Position numbers and translations under genes: made by a program
Shown: in pieces, positions 1 to 9,372 of the stretch
How the letters are laid out: every line of letters begins with the position of its first letter
Position numbering within the stretch: the first letter of the stretch is position 1
Notes under the pieces: model-generated
Databases searched by the model: none
Seen by the model: the letters and a program-made list of their open reading frames with translations, nothing else
Told to the model about the DNA's origin: nothing
DNA from: Chryseobacterium panacisoli
Lineage (GTDB): Bacteria; Bacteroidota; Bacteroidia; Flavobacteriales; Weeksellaceae
Direction of reading: 5' to 3'
NCBI RefSeq assembly: GCF_008274625.1
Contig: NZ_VTRU01000002.1
Coordinates: forward strand, 512,645 to 576,644
Length of the DNA stretch: 64,000 bases

Positions 1-276
1 ACTAATGTATCCAATGACGCTTATGTAGCAAACTCTATACGCTATGAGTTGATTCTTGTAAAACAGTACATTGATAGAATACACATGTATTTGGAAGGTT
101 GCCTTAAAAAAAATATTTCTAGACTTGACTTCATACCATGTATTGGAAGAAAAAAGACGGTAAGTTTTGGAAGTGGGAAACAGTCAATATATCTTGCAAC
201 TATGCCATCAGATAATAATAAACAATTACTTAGTGCAGATTTTCCATATTACGATCAGGGAAGTTTAGAGCCATAA
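1..276 (+). CDS. C-terminal part of an unidentified protein (5' end outside window)
   Basis: The reading frame is open from base 1 to the stop at 274-276, so this is the last 91 residues of a gene that begins upstream. The apparent TTG start at 49 is only an internal codon. I recognise no family. The segment is mixed polar and hydrophobic, with no membrane helix, and ends in DYDQGSLEP-like acidic sequence without a DNA-binding motif, so it is not obviously a response regulator. It ends one base before the next gene (start 278), which implies co-transcription with the membrane protein and histidine kinase that follow. Confidence 0.6.
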   Translation, partial: TNVSNDAYVANSIRYELILVKQYIDRIHMYLEGCLKKNISRLDFIPCIGRKKTVSFGSGKQSIYLATMPSDNNKQLLSADFPYYDQGSLEP

Positions 277-277
277 G

Positions 278-898
278 ATGCTTATTACAGCTTACTATAT
301 AATTTCTTTTATTGTTTTAATAAAAGGTCTAATAGTTTTGAGAGGAAGGAAATTATCCTCTCAAGACTATTTTTTGTTGTATCTGGGTGTAAATTTTTTT
401 GTAGATTTTTTTTCAGAAATTAATATTATTTCAACCAGATCAATTCAGTATAATTATCTGAATCTTTTCAATACTTTCTATTTTATCATTTTTTATTTTC
501 GACGTATTAAAAACAAGAAAATAGCTTTTATATTATCTGCCATCGCTTTAATGGTAATACTATTGAATATCGAGCTTTTTTATGTTGATAAATATAATTT
601 GAATATTGCTATCATGTATTGTGTTATCAATATACTACAGGTATTGTATTGGTGCAGTTACAAATTAAACAATATTAATAAATCGAAAATTACAGACGAT
701 CCTGTCTTTTGGATCTCAACCTCGATACTTCTATGGAGTTGTTTTTTTCTTTTCAGAATTATTCCCATGTACCTGCTGAATGAAATTGATAAGCCATTTC
801 TAAAATTGCTGAAACAAATATTAAATGTAATCAATATTGTATGCAGTGGTTTATTTTATATTGCTTTACATAAATATAACCCAATGGATAAAAAATGA
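278..898 (+). CDS. Multi-pass membrane protein of unknown function, partner of the histidine kinase
   Basis: A 206-residue very hydrophobic protein with about six predicted membrane segments (roughly residues 3-20, 30-45, 60-75, 80-100, 108-125, 145-165 and 180-197) and short lysine-rich loops. No catalytic motif is visible. Its stop overlaps the kinase start (ATGA at 895-898), so the two are translationally coupled. I infer that it supplies a membrane sensing or regulatory surface for the kinase, whose own sensor region is minimal. No named family is recognised. Confidence 0.65.
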   Translation: MLITAYYIISFIVLIKGLIVLRGRKLSSQDYFLLYLGVNFFVDFFSEINIISTRSIQYNYLNLFNTFYFIIFYFRRIKNKKIAFILSAIALMVILLNIELFYVDKYNLNIAIMYCVINILQVLYWCSYKLNNINKSKITDDPVFWISTSILLWSCFFLFRIIPMYLLNEIDKPFLKLLKQILNVINIVCSGLFYIALHKYNPMDKK

Positions 899-1683
899 AG
901 TCCTTACCTTCAGAAATAAAACTTATTTTTTTAATTGCATTACTTTTAGTTGTGCTTTTGGCTGCTTTTACAATTTTCGTTGTATTAATGTACAACAGAA
1001 AACAGCTTTTGTATCTGAAAGAACAACAGCTTAAAGAAGCCGAACATCAGAACCAACTCCTTCAGAAAGAGCTTGAAAAGCAAAAAGTTCTTGAACAGGA
1101 ACGCGAACGCATTTCCCACGATATGCATGATGACCTCGGAGCAGGGATTTCAGCATTAAAACTTCAGGCAGAATTTTTAAAACAGAAAGCAGAAGATGGT
1201 GATCTGCAAAGTGATATTGATGAACTTCTGAAAACTTCTGAAGAAATGAATATTTCTATGCGTGAAATGCTCTGGAGCCTTAATTCAGGGAATGATACAC
1301 TAGGCCGTTTTATTGACTATGCAATACTATATACCGGAAACTTTTTAAAGAAAACAAAAATAGTATTGCATTCGGAATGTAATGATATCATTGCTGAAAC
1401 CTCTGTTTCCACAGAAATGAGGTGTAATCTTTTTCTCTGTTTAAAAGAAGCGGTGAATAATGTATACAAACACAGCCATGCAGATCAATTGAAACTTTCA
1501 TTTTCACAGGAAAAAAATAACTTTTCTATGAAAATATCAGATAACGGAATCGGAATTCCGGATGACCAGCCAAAAGGAAATGGCCTCAGAAATATGAAAA
1601 GAAGAATGAATGAATTATCCGGTGAATGTCATATTTCATCCGAAACCCCTGGAACATGCCTGGTTTTTAAAATAACAGTATAA
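895..1683 (+). CDS. Sensor histidine kinase, HisKA_3 / NarL-LiaS type
   Basis: A 262-residue kinase. One membrane helix (about residues 9-31) is followed by a charged coiled coil (35-70) and then the HisKA_3 dimerisation motif ISHDMHDDLGAG, with the likely phosphorylated His at residue 75. The C-terminal HATPase domain has an N box (KEAVNN, about 184-189), a G1 box (DNGIGIP, about 219) and a G2-like box (KGNGLRNM). There is no periplasmic sensor loop, so input probably comes through the membrane or the 6-TM partner encoded just upstream. Kinases of this type normally pair with a LuxR/NarL-type response regulator. None follows here, so it must lie upstream of the window or elsewhere. Confidence 0.93.
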   Translation: MKSLPSEIKLIFLIALLLVVLLAAFTIFVVLMYNRKQLLYLKEQQLKEAEHQNQLLQKELEKQKVLEQERERISHDMHDDLGAGISALKLQAEFLKQKAEDGDLQSDIDELLKTSEEMNISMREMLWSLNSGNDTLGRFIDYAILYTGNFLKKTKIVLHSECNDIIAETSVSTEMRCNLFLCLKEAVNNVYKHSHADQLKLSFSQEKNNFSMKISDNGIGIPDDQPKGNGLRNMKRRMNELSGECHISSETPGTCLVFKITV

Positions 1684-1753
1684 AAATTACCCCTTTGTGT
1701 AATTGACTGGTGTGTTTTTTAGAGGGAAATTTGATCTATAAAAACCAAAAGCC

Positions 1754-2083
1754 ATGAAAACTCTTATTAATGACAGTATTGGAGATTTGGAAGCTGCTTT
1801 AAAAAACAACACTGATCTTCAGGAGAAATTTAAAACCAATCCTATGGAAGCTATAAAAAATGTAGAAATAAAAAATCCTAAAGACACAGATTACTGGATC
1901 TACAGAATTATAGTACTTATGCTCGGCCTGGCAGTGATTGGTATAATAGCAGGACTTATCCTCATTGCTTACTGGAATGATGGTGCTGCTAAAGATAATC
2001 AGCTGGTAACAATCTTTGCTACCATTTCGTCAGGGGCTATAGGAGCCTTAGCGGGGCTTTTATCTCCTTCACCGAGAAAATAA
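1754..2083 (+). CDS. Small two-helix membrane protein with leader-like N-terminus
   Basis: 109 residues. The first 45 are soluble and acidic/basic, with a segment LQEKFKTNPMEAIKNV resembling the helical leader of nitrile-hydratase-type (NHLP) peptide precursors. Two membrane helices follow (about 52-74 and 83-102) with a short loop, and the tail is SPSPRK. I recognise no family, and the resemblance to a leader is only a pattern match. It is separated by 70 bases from the kinase and 21 bases from the next gene, so it starts a three-gene unit (1754-3579). Confidence 0.6.
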   Translation: MKTLINDSIGDLEAALKNNTDLQEKFKTNPMEAIKNVEIKNPKDTDYWIYRIIVLMLGLAVIGIIAGLILIAYWNDGAAKDNQLVTIFATISSGAIGALAGLLSPSPRK

Positions 2084-2104
2084 ACAACTTAAAAACTAGA
2101 TATT

Positions 2105-2434
2105 ATGAAAACTATAACATTGAATATTACAGTAACGGGCGGAGCTTCAATTTTAGGAATTATTTATAAAATTTTTAAAAAAGGAAGCACAGTCCCTCTT
2201 TTTGAAAAAACAGAAAATGGAACTTTTTCTGAGGAATTTGAGTTAAAAGAGGAGACAGAATATGATCTTTATATAATTGGATCGAATCCTTTATCAGCAG
2301 AAAGAAATACAAGAATAAAAATCGATGGAGATATTACTCTTAGTGAAGATTCTGATTTAAATCCTGCAAATAGAAAAGGGAACGGGTATCTGTTAACGTA
2401 TCATTTTAAAGTAAATAATAAAAAAGGATCATGA
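2105..2434 (+). CDS. Hypothetical beta-rich protein, possible Ig-like/DUF fold
   Basis: 109 residues with alternating hydrophobic and polar strands (TITLNITVTGG near the start, YLLTYHFKVNNK near the end), suggesting a single beta sandwich. It has no signal peptide and no cysteines. The stop overlaps the next start as ATGA (2431-2434), so the product is coupled to the exported protein downstream. No family is recognised. It could be a cytosolic partner or inhibitor of the neighbouring envelope proteins. Confidence 0.55.
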   Translation: MKTITLNITVTGGASILGIIYKIFKKGSTVPLFEKTENGTFSEEFELKEETEYDLYIIGSNPLSAERNTRIKIDGDITLSEDSDLNPANRKGNGYLLTYHFKVNNKKGS

Positions 2435-3579
2435 AAACACTTATATATAAATTAGGGATTATTCTGGTTTTCTTTAATGCATTATTGGTTTGTGCCCAAA
2501 ATGCAGGTTTCGCAAAAAAAGATTTAAAATCAGATGGTTTTTATAATAAAATAGAAGAAACAAAATCAGGAAACTGGAAAGACGTATTGACTGATTATAT
2601 GCAGGCTTCTTTTAAAGGATTAACAAGTGAAAACAAATCTTTTCAATTTAAAGCAAACATTTTTTCATTGAGATCAAAAGTTGATAGTACTTTATTAATT
2701 GATTATAACTATACAAGTAAACGAGAGATCTTTTATAGGAATTTTCAAGTACAAATAGGATTGAACCTTGATAATGATTATAAATTTAAGGGATTTAATT
2801 ATGGCTTTGACTGGGCAATCATTAACAAAAGAGATACAACCATAGCCAGTTTAGCCAGAGAAGAGTATGAATCCGGTAAATATTTTGCCAAGTTAAGTTC
2901 TGCTTTAATTTTTGCTTTACAAAAATATAGAAACGTAGCAACTTCTACAGACTATCAAAAAATTGAAAAACTAGCAAAGGCTTCTATTGAAAAACAATAT
3001 TACTTGCCCATAGATAATCTGCCGGAAGATTTTAAAAAGATATTGCTTGAAGAGCAGGATGGAATAGAAGCTAAAAAATTTTTAGATACTTTTCAAGATG
3101 AATTAGGAAAATTAAAAAGGCGACCTTTACTAACTGTAGGATTCCATAGTAATTTTCAAAAGGATTCTAAATTTTTAGACGAGTTTGATGCCAATTTGGT
3201 TTATCTGCAAGGATTGAAATCTAAGAAGGGAAGTAAATTGGAAATAGACTTCCGAAATCAGTTTAAAGCAAAAGATAGCATCACAACATCGGTTATAAAA
3301 CGGAAAGAATTTTCGTCACAATTAGGATTGAATATTTCGATTTGGGAAACTAAAGAGAGATCTATCGTAGAACTTAAACCTAATTTTGAATATAAGAGAA
3401 TTGTTTCAGGAATAATGACAGATGAAAAAAATGACCAGTTCTTAGCTAATGCAGATTTAAGAATAAGAATTTTAAAAAACCTTTGGGTTCCATTGATTTT
3501 AAAATATGATATTAAAAACAATAATCTTTTTGGGTTCTTAAATGTCAGTTTCAATTTTGATGCAATGAAAAAAGAATAG
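2431..3579 (+). CDS. Exported outer-membrane-like protein of unknown function
   Basis: 382 residues beginning with a signal peptide (hydrophobic core about 8-22, cleavage near VCAQ). The middle is rich in lysine and charged helix. The last 160 residues alternate like beta strands and end FLNVSFNFDAMKKE, as in outer-membrane barrels whose last strand is followed by a short tail. It is the last gene of the 1754-3579 unit and is followed by a strong hairpin terminator. I do not recognise the family. An outer-membrane or periplasmic location is inferred from the signal peptide and strand pattern. Confidence 0.6.
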   Translation: MKTLIYKLGIILVFFNALLVCAQNAGFAKKDLKSDGFYNKIEETKSGNWKDVLTDYMQASFKGLTSENKSFQFKANIFSLRSKVDSTLLIDYNYTSKREIFYRNFQVQIGLNLDNDYKFKGFNYGFDWAIINKRDTTIASLAREEYESGKYFAKLSSALIFALQKYRNVATSTDYQKIEKLAKASIEKQYYLPIDNLPEDFKKILLEEQDGIEAKKFLDTFQDELGKLKRRPLLTVGFHSNFQKDSKFLDEFDANLVYLQGLKSKKGSKLEIDFRNQFKAKDSITTSVIKRKEFSSQLGLNISIWETKERSIVELKPNFEYKRIVSGIMTDEKNDQFLANADLRIRILKNLWVPLILKYDIKNNNLFGFLNVSFNFDAMKKE

Positions 3580-3598
3580 CATAATAATTAGATAATGA

Positions 3599-3636
3599 AA
3601 ACTCACCTTTACAATTTTAAAAGGTGAGTTTTTTTA
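3599..3636 (+). terminator. Rho-independent terminator after the 1754-3579 unit
   Basis: A perfect 12-base stem (AAACTCACCTTT at 3599-3610 with AAAGGTGAGTTT at 3620-3631) with a 9-base loop, continued by a T run to 3635. It separates the unknown envelope genes from enolase. Confidence 0.85.
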
Positions 3637-3772
3637 TCATTCTTTCCCTATTTTAAATCTGCAATTCTGCATAAAGAAATTGTGGAATTATCATAATATA
3701 AATTAACTAAAATTTAACTTGGATTTATTTCAAAAAAATCCCTCGAAATACCCCTAAAAGTTAAATTTTGAT

Positions 3773-3780
3773 TAAATTTG
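3773..3780 (+). promoter_or_regulatory. Promoter -7 element for eno
   Basis: TAAATTTG matches the flavobacterial -7 consensus TAnnTTTG and lies 22 bases before the enolase start. No clear TTG is found 17-23 bases upstream, so only the -7 box is supported. Confidence 0.5.
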
Positions 3781-3799
3781 TCTAAACTAAAAAAAATAA

Positions 3800-5095
<1,296 letters not shown>

Positions 5096-5110
5096 TTGAA
5101 TTTATAAATA

Positions 5111-5144
5111 ACGGCAAGCGATAATTTTTGTTTGCCGTATTTTA
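5111..5144 (+). terminator. Probable terminator after eno
   Basis: ACGGCAA (5111-5117) pairs with TTGCCGT (5132-5138) around a 14-base loop, followed by ATTTTAT. The stem is short, so read-through into gltA is possible. Confidence 0.55.
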
Positions 5145-5162
5145 TGGAAAGTGGTATATTTA
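5132..5162 (+). promoter_or_regulatory. Possible promoter of gltA
   Basis: TTG at 5132-5134 and TATATTTA at 5155-5162 are 20 bases apart. This fits the flavobacterial promoter except for the final A in place of G in the -7 box. The -33 TTG lies inside the right arm of the eno terminator. Confidence 0.35.
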
Positions 5163-5179
5163 AAAAAAATAAATAAATA

Positions 5180-6466
5180 ATGTCAGACAACAAAGTAATA
5201 TTGAATTACGACGGTAATTCATATGAATATCCTATCGTGGATAGTACTATCGGAGACAGAGGGATTGATATTTCAAAATTAAGAGACCAGACAGGTTTGA
5301 TCACTCTGGATTTAGGTTACAAAAATACAGGAGCTACTATTAGTGACATCACTTACTTAGACGGAGATAAAGGAGAATTATTCTACAGAGGTTATCCAAT
5401 TGAGCAGATTGCTGAAAAATCTAACTTCACAGAAGTAATGTATCTTTTATTACATGGAGAATTACCTACTCAGGATCAGTTTACTTCATTCGACAACAAT
5501 ATTAAAAAATATAACTTCATCGCAGACGAAATGAAAAAAATCATTGATGTTTTTCCTCGTTCTGCTCACCCTATGGGAGTTTTATCTTCTTTAACTTCTG
5601 CTTTGACAGCTTTCAACCCGAAGGCAGTTAACGTAAATTCTAAAGAAGAAATGGATCATGCTGCAGAGCTGATGATCGCTAAGTTCTCTCACCTTTGTGC
5701 TTGGACTTACAGAAAAACTCAAGGTTTACCATTGAACCACGGGGATAACAACCTAAACTATGTAGAAAACTTCTACAAAATGGCATTCAGATTACCAAAC
5801 GCTGATTTCGAAATCGATCCGGTAGTTGTAAATGCTTTAGATAAATTATTAATCCTTCACGCAGACCACGAACAAAACTGTTCTACTTCTACAGTAAGAA
5901 TGGTAGGTTCTGCGCACACAGGTCTTTTCGCTTCTATCTCTGCTGGGGTATCTGCACTTTGGGGACCACTTCACGGTGGTGCTAACCAGGCGGTAATCGA
6001 AATGCTTGAATTGATCGAGAAAGATGGAGGTGACGTATCTAAATATGTTGCTAAAGCTAAAGATAAGAATGATAGCTTCCGTCTGATGGGATTCGGACAC
6101 AGAGTTTACAAAAACTTCGACCCAAGAGCGAAAATCATCAAGAAAGCTGCTGACGATATCCTTACTGCACTAGGTATTCAGGATAAAGCTCTTGACATTG
6201 CAATGCAGTTAGAAAGAGTAGCACTTGAAGACGAGTATTTCATCGAAAGAAAACTATATCCAAACGTAGATTTCTATTCAGGAATCATCTACAGAGCGTT
6301 AGGAATTCCTACAGAAATGTTTACAGTAATGTTTGCATTAGGAAGACTTCCGGGATGGATTTCTCAGTGGAAAGAAATGAGACTGAAAGGAGACCCGATC
6401 GGAAGACCAAGACAGGTTTACCAAGGTGCTCAGGAAAGAAATTATATCGACATCGCAAGCAGATAA
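5180..6466 (+). CDS. gltA: Citrate synthase
   Basis: 428 residues. It condenses acetyl-CoA and oxaloacetate to citrate, the entry step of the TCA cycle. Conserved pieces are the catalytic His region LHADHEQNCSTSTVRM, the GPLHGGANQAV segment, the citrate synthase signature MGFGHRVYKNFDPRAKII and the C-terminal DPIGRPRQVYQG. The length and the N-terminal small domain match the hexameric type of Gram-negative bacteria. It ends before a strong bidirectional terminator. Confidence 0.98.
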   Translation: MSDNKVILNYDGNSYEYPIVDSTIGDRGIDISKLRDQTGLITLDLGYKNTGATISDITYLDGDKGELFYRGYPIEQIAEKSNFTEVMYLLLHGELPTQDQFTSFDNNIKKYNFIADEMKKIIDVFPRSAHPMGVLSSLTSALTAFNPKAVNVNSKEEMDHAAELMIAKFSHLCAWTYRKTQGLPLNHGDNNLNYVENFYKMAFRLPNADFEIDPVVVNALDKLLILHADHEQNCSTSTVRMVGSAHTGLFASISAGVSALWGPLHGGANQAVIEMLELIEKDGGDVSKYVAKAKDKNDSFRLMGFGHRVYKNFDPRAKIIKKAADDILTALGIQDKALDIAMQLERVALEDEYFIERKLYPNVDFYSGIIYRALGIPTEMFTVMFALGRLPGWISQWKEMRLKGDPIGRPRQVYQGAQERNYIDIASR

Positions 6467-6490
6467 TATTTGCTTTCACCATACAAAAAA

Positions 6491-6520
6491 AATCCCAAAG
6501 CTTGCTTTGGGATTTTTTAT
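6491..6520. terminator. Bidirectional terminator between gltA and the NTF2-like gene
   Basis: AATCCCAAAGC (6491-6501) and GCTTTGGGATT (6504-6514) form an 11-base perfect stem with a TT loop. A T run follows on the plus strand, and an equivalent run (the A run at 6483-6492) follows on the minus strand. It can end both gltA and the convergent SDR/NTF2 transcript. Confidence 0.88.
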
Positions 6521-6528
6521 TTTACAGC

Positions 6529-6852
6529 TTATCCCGTAATGATTAAAGCGGTAATAAGGCTGTCATCAGTTCTGAAATAAAAGTTAAGTAATGCCGGGCT
6601 TCCATCGAAGGAACCGGAAATGTTGATCTTTAAAAGAATGGTATGCTCTCTCGTTGAAAAATCCTGTACTTCAAATAACGTTTGAAATTCATTATTGGAC
6701 TTCTCGTTCCAATGTTTTATTTCCTCCTTTCCTTTATAGATTTTTCCTTCATCAAAAACGGTCGCCTGATTCGAAAAACAATTGGAAAAAGCTGTACTGT
6801 CAAAAAGCTTCTGTGCTTTTAAAAATTCTTGTAAAATGTTAGGTAGGTTCAT
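6529..6852 (-). CDS. NTF2-like (SnoaL-type) small protein
   Basis: 107 residues. The order is an N-terminal helix (LPNILQEFLKAQKLFD), a segment FSNQATVFDEGKIYKGKEEI typical of the NTF2/SnoaL cone fold, then strands ending ALIITG. Such proteins are small-molecule enzymes or binding proteins, and the substrate cannot be told here. It lies 17 bases behind the SDR gene on the same strand, so both are probably one transcript and may act on the same metabolite. Confidence 0.8.
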   Translation of the reverse strand: MNLPNILQEFLKAQKLFDSTAFSNCFSNQATVFDEGKIYKGKEEIKHWNEKSNNEFQTLFEVQDFSTREHTILLKINISGSFDGSPALLNFYFRTDDSLITALIITG

Positions 6853-6869
6853 ATTGTCATTTTAAATAA

Positions 6870-7664
6870 TTAAATAGTAGGAATGGTACCACCGTCTATT
6901 ACATATTCGGTTCCTGTTAAATATTTTGCTCTGGGAGAAACCAGAAAGCCAACAAATTCTGCAATATCTTCGGGTTGTGCCGGCTTCCCGATAGGAATTC
7001 CTCCCAGTGCATCCATCACACTTTGCGTAGCCTCTTCAACAGTGATTTTTGAACTGTCAGCAATTCGTTCCATCATTCGGTTTGCAGATGAAGTCATGAT
7101 CCAGCCGGGAGAAACCGTGAGTACGCGAATCCCTTTGGAAGAAACTTCTTTCGACAGGCCTTTACTGTAGTTAACTAATCCGGCTTTGGCAGCTGCGTAA
7201 GGAAGCGTAGAATCAAATAATGGTAATCTTCCCTGAATAGAGGCGATATGAATGATTACTCCATTTTTCCGTTCCAGCATTTGGGGCAAAAATCCTCTGT
7301 CTAAACGGACTGGTGCCAGAAGATTCGTCTGAATAGTGTTTTCCCAATCTTCATCACTCAGTACTGCAAAACCACCGCCAGGTGTCTCTGAGCCCCCCAA
7401 AGTATTAATCAGAATATCCAGCCTGCCAAACCTGGAAAGGACTTTTTTTACCAGTTTTTCAGTTTCTTTTGCCTGGCTCAGATCGCCTGCGATAAAATGA
7501 AGCTGACTGTTAATATTTTCAGGTTGATTCCTTGCAGTGACAATTACAATGGCACCTGCAACTAACAATCTTTCGGCAATTGCTTTTCCGGTTCCTTTTG
7601 TTCCGCCTGTTACCAAAGCTATTTTACCTGATAACTCATGATTGAAATTGAATGGCTCTGTCAT
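6870..7664 (-). CDS. Short-chain dehydrogenase/reductase (SDR) family oxidoreductase
   Basis: 264 residues from the ATG at 7662-7664. A longer frame would start at a TTG (7682) inside a palindrome and is rejected. The Rossmann cofactor motif TGGTKGTG lies about residues 19-26. LINTLGG is the NAG-like segment, the catalytic Ser is in HIASIQG, and Tyr and Lys are in YAAAKAG. The C-terminal LTGTEYVIDGGTIPT is typical of classical SDRs. The substrate is unknown. It is divergent from an HxlR regulator, an arrangement often seen when the regulator responds to electrophiles or quinones and controls the reductase. Regulation by that HxlR protein is inferred. Confidence 0.92.
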   Translation of the reverse strand: MTEPFNFNHELSGKIALVTGGTKGTGKAIAERLLVAGAIVIVTARNQPENINSQLHFIAGDLSQAKETEKLVKKVLSRFGRLDILINTLGGSETPGGGFAVLSDEDWENTIQTNLLAPVRLDRGFLPQMLERKNGVIIHIASIQGRLPLFDSTLPYAAAKAGLVNYSKGLSKEVSSKGIRVLTVSPGWIMTSSANRMMERIADSSKITVEEATQSVMDALGGIPIGKPAQPEDIAEFVGFLVSPRAKYLTGTEYVIDGGTIPTI

Positions 7665-7673
7665 TATTTCTTT

Positions 7674-7683
7674 TTTGTACAAA
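7674..7683. promoter_or_regulatory. Palindrome TTTGTACAAA upstream of the SDR start
   Basis: A perfect 10-base palindrome, 10 bases ahead of the SDR ATG, sharing the GTAC core with the repeat at 7704-7723. It is a candidate operator half of the HxlR/SDR divergent region. Confidence 0.4.
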
Positions 7684-7703
7684 TTTCAGGAGTATGACAG
7701 GCT

Positions 7704-7723
7704 CGTACAAGTACGGATGTACG
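7704..7723. promoter_or_regulatory. GTACG repeat cluster, candidate HxlR operator
   Basis: CGTACAAGTACG (7704-7715) is an inverted repeat and a further GTACG follows at 7719-7723, giving three GTAC half-sites in 20 bases. It lies in the middle of the 122-base divergent intergenic region, so it could control both genes. Confidence 0.45.
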
Positions 7724-7730
7724 AATCACA

Positions 7731-7751
7731 TAGGGATAAATTAATCCCCTA
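7731..7751. promoter_or_regulatory. Imperfect palindrome next to the hxlR -33 box
   Basis: TAGGGATAAATTAATCCCCTA reads as a dyad with one extra C, and ends immediately before the TTG of the promoter at 7752. A bound regulator would block RNA polymerase, so autoregulation of the HxlR gene is plausible. Confidence 0.4.
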
Positions 7752-7781
7752 TTGTGTTCTCATCTCATTGTGTTACATTTG
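7752..7781 (+). promoter_or_regulatory. Promoter of the HxlR regulator gene
   Basis: TTG at 7752-7754 and TACATTTG at 7774-7781 are 19 bases apart, a full match to the flavobacterial consensus. Transcription would start at about 7786-7788, on top of the ATG at 7787, predicting a leaderless mRNA. Confidence 0.7.
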
Positions 7782-7786
7782 TTTTT

Positions 7787-8167
7787 ATGTATGAAAGAAA
7801 AATCCCACCCAATCTGAATTGCGGGCTGGATCTTATTGCTGAAGTGCTTTACGGCAAATGGAAAATCCGTTTGCTGTGGTTTATTAATGAAGGAATTCAA
7901 AGACCAAGCGAGCTGCAGCGAAAAATTCCTGATGCTTCCCGCAGAGTTTTGAATGTGCAGTTGAAAGAACTGGAAGAACATGAACTTGTTATGAAGAAGA
8001 TTTATCCCGTTGTACCTCCAAAGGTAGAATACAGTCTTACAGAATTGGGTCAGACCTTAATTCCGGTCATTGCAGCACTGGGAAAATGGGGTGATGATCA
8101 TGAACAACGCTTACGGGTACTAATTCTGAAAAGGCTGGAAGGCATATCTCGAACAGGAATAGAATAA
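7787..8167 (+). CDS. HxlR-family winged-helix transcriptional regulator
   Basis: 126 residues from the ATG at 7787. The longer open frame from 7754 runs through the promoter and is rejected. The HxlR pattern is clear: CGLDLIAEVLYGKWKIRLLWFI (an N-terminal Cys in the place used for redox sensing in several family members), RPSELQRKIPDASRRVLNVQLKELE (recognition helix) and PPKVEYSLTELGQTL (wing). Members act as dimers on palindromic sites near their own gene. The divergent SDR gene is the obvious target. Confidence 0.9.
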   Translation: MYERKIPPNLNCGLDLIAEVLYGKWKIRLLWFINEGIQRPSELQRKIPDASRRVLNVQLKELEEHELVMKKIYPVVPPKVEYSLTELGQTLIPVIAALGKWGDDHEQRLRVLILKRLEGISRTGIE

Positions 8168-8259
8168 ATATTGTTACTAGAATTTTGATATTTACAGATA
8201 TTTTCCAAAATTGAATATAATAATTTGATTAAATTTACTGTGTAAAAAATTAATACTCA

Positions 8260-9321
8260 ATGACTTTTGGACAACAGATGCTATTTTTCTTCAGCGCAGT
8301 AGGAGCATTCAACGGACTTTTGCTGGGAATTTATCTGCTGTTTGTTAAAAAACTAAAATACCTTCCGGATTTTTTCCTTGGAATTCTTCTCTTAATGCTA
8401 AGCTCAAGAGTAATGATTTCAGTATGCTTTTATTTTTATCCAGATTTACCCAGAATTATCGCGCATTTAGGGCTGTCAGCCTTATTTTTTACCGGACCGG
8501 CTTTATATTATTATGTGAAATCTTCCTTCCAGCAGGATCAGTTTGATTGGAATGACTGTCAGAAATGGTTTGGGATATTAACCCTTATTTTAGGAGTTGT
8601 TGGTTTATTGTATCTGGTGTTTCCCATCACATGGGATAACTATTTTGGTACTTTTATCTATACCATTTGGTCTGTATTTATATTTCTTACGGTCTATCAG
8701 TATTATATTTTGCTTAAGCGGAACCATAAAAGTCCAAATAACTTTGTACTTCCGATTCTGGTCAGCAATGTGATTATCTTTTTGACTTATCAGCTGATTT
8801 CAACGGGTTGGGTACAGATATACTGTGCAGGAGGAAGCCTGGTGTTTTCATTTGTGTTATATGCCAACTTTTTGATTTTATTTAACAAAAAATATCAGCA
8901 GCTTCCGGTAAAAGAAACAGAAAAATATTCCAATAAAAAGATTTCCGGAGAACAGGCGGATACTTTTGTAACAAGATTAGAAAGGGTAATGGATACGGAA
9001 GAGCTCTATAAAAATCCGAATTTAAAATTGAGCGATCTTGCTTCAAGAATGAATATGCCTGCTCATCAGCTTTCCCAGCTTCTGAATGATAATTTGGGAA
9101 AAAGTTTTGCGACCTGCATCAATGAGTACAGGATCAATGCAGCTTGTGAAAAAATAGAAAACGGGTCTTATTTAAAGATTGAGGAGATCGGGTACGAAGT
9201 AGGATTTAATTCCAAATCAACTTTCTTTTCAACCTTCAAGAAAATAAAAAATACAACTCCTCTTTTGTATAAACAATCTCAAACCCTTACTGAACCTAGG
9301 TTTCAGAGTTCAAATTTATAA
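8260..9321 (+). CDS. Membrane-anchored AraC-family transcriptional regulator
   Basis: 353 residues. Residues about 5-215 form six or seven membrane helices. A linker leads to a C-terminal AraC DNA-binding domain (about 245-340) with two helix-turn-helix motifs: LKLSDLASRMNMPAHQLSQLLN and the signature IEEIGYEVGFNSKSTFFSTFKK. This 7TM-plus-HTH_18 layout is common in Bacteroidota. The signal is presumably sensed in the inner membrane. The outer-membrane barrel gene starts 80 bases downstream on the same strand and is the likely target, an inference from position only. Confidence 0.93.
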   Translation: MTFGQQMLFFFSAVGAFNGLLLGIYLLFVKKLKYLPDFFLGILLLMLSSRVMISVCFYFYPDLPRIIAHLGLSALFFTGPALYYYVKSSFQQDQFDWNDCQKWFGILTLILGVVGLLYLVFPITWDNYFGTFIYTIWSVFIFLTVYQYYILLKRNHKSPNNFVLPILVSNVIIFLTYQLISTGWVQIYCAGGSLVFSFVLYANFLILFNKKYQQLPVKETEKYSNKKISGEQADTFVTRLERVMDTEELYKNPNLKLSDLASRMNMPAHQLSQLLNDNLGKSFATCINEYRINAACEKIENGSYLKIEEIGYEVGFNSKSTFFSTFKKIKNTTPLLYKQSQTLTEPRFQSSNL

Positions 9322-9372
9322 TTCAGTACTGCGGAATTTCAATTTCAAAACCGCTTTTTTACGACAAGCCTA

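Noticed and set aside
1754..2083. Calling the small protein a RiPP precursor
   Set aside because: The leader-like stretch is followed by two membrane helices instead of a short core, and no modifying enzyme is near; noted only as resemblance.
7754..7786. Longer N-terminus for the HxlR protein
   Set aside because: The extension is the promoter itself (TTG and TACATTTG) and adds residues foreign to the family.
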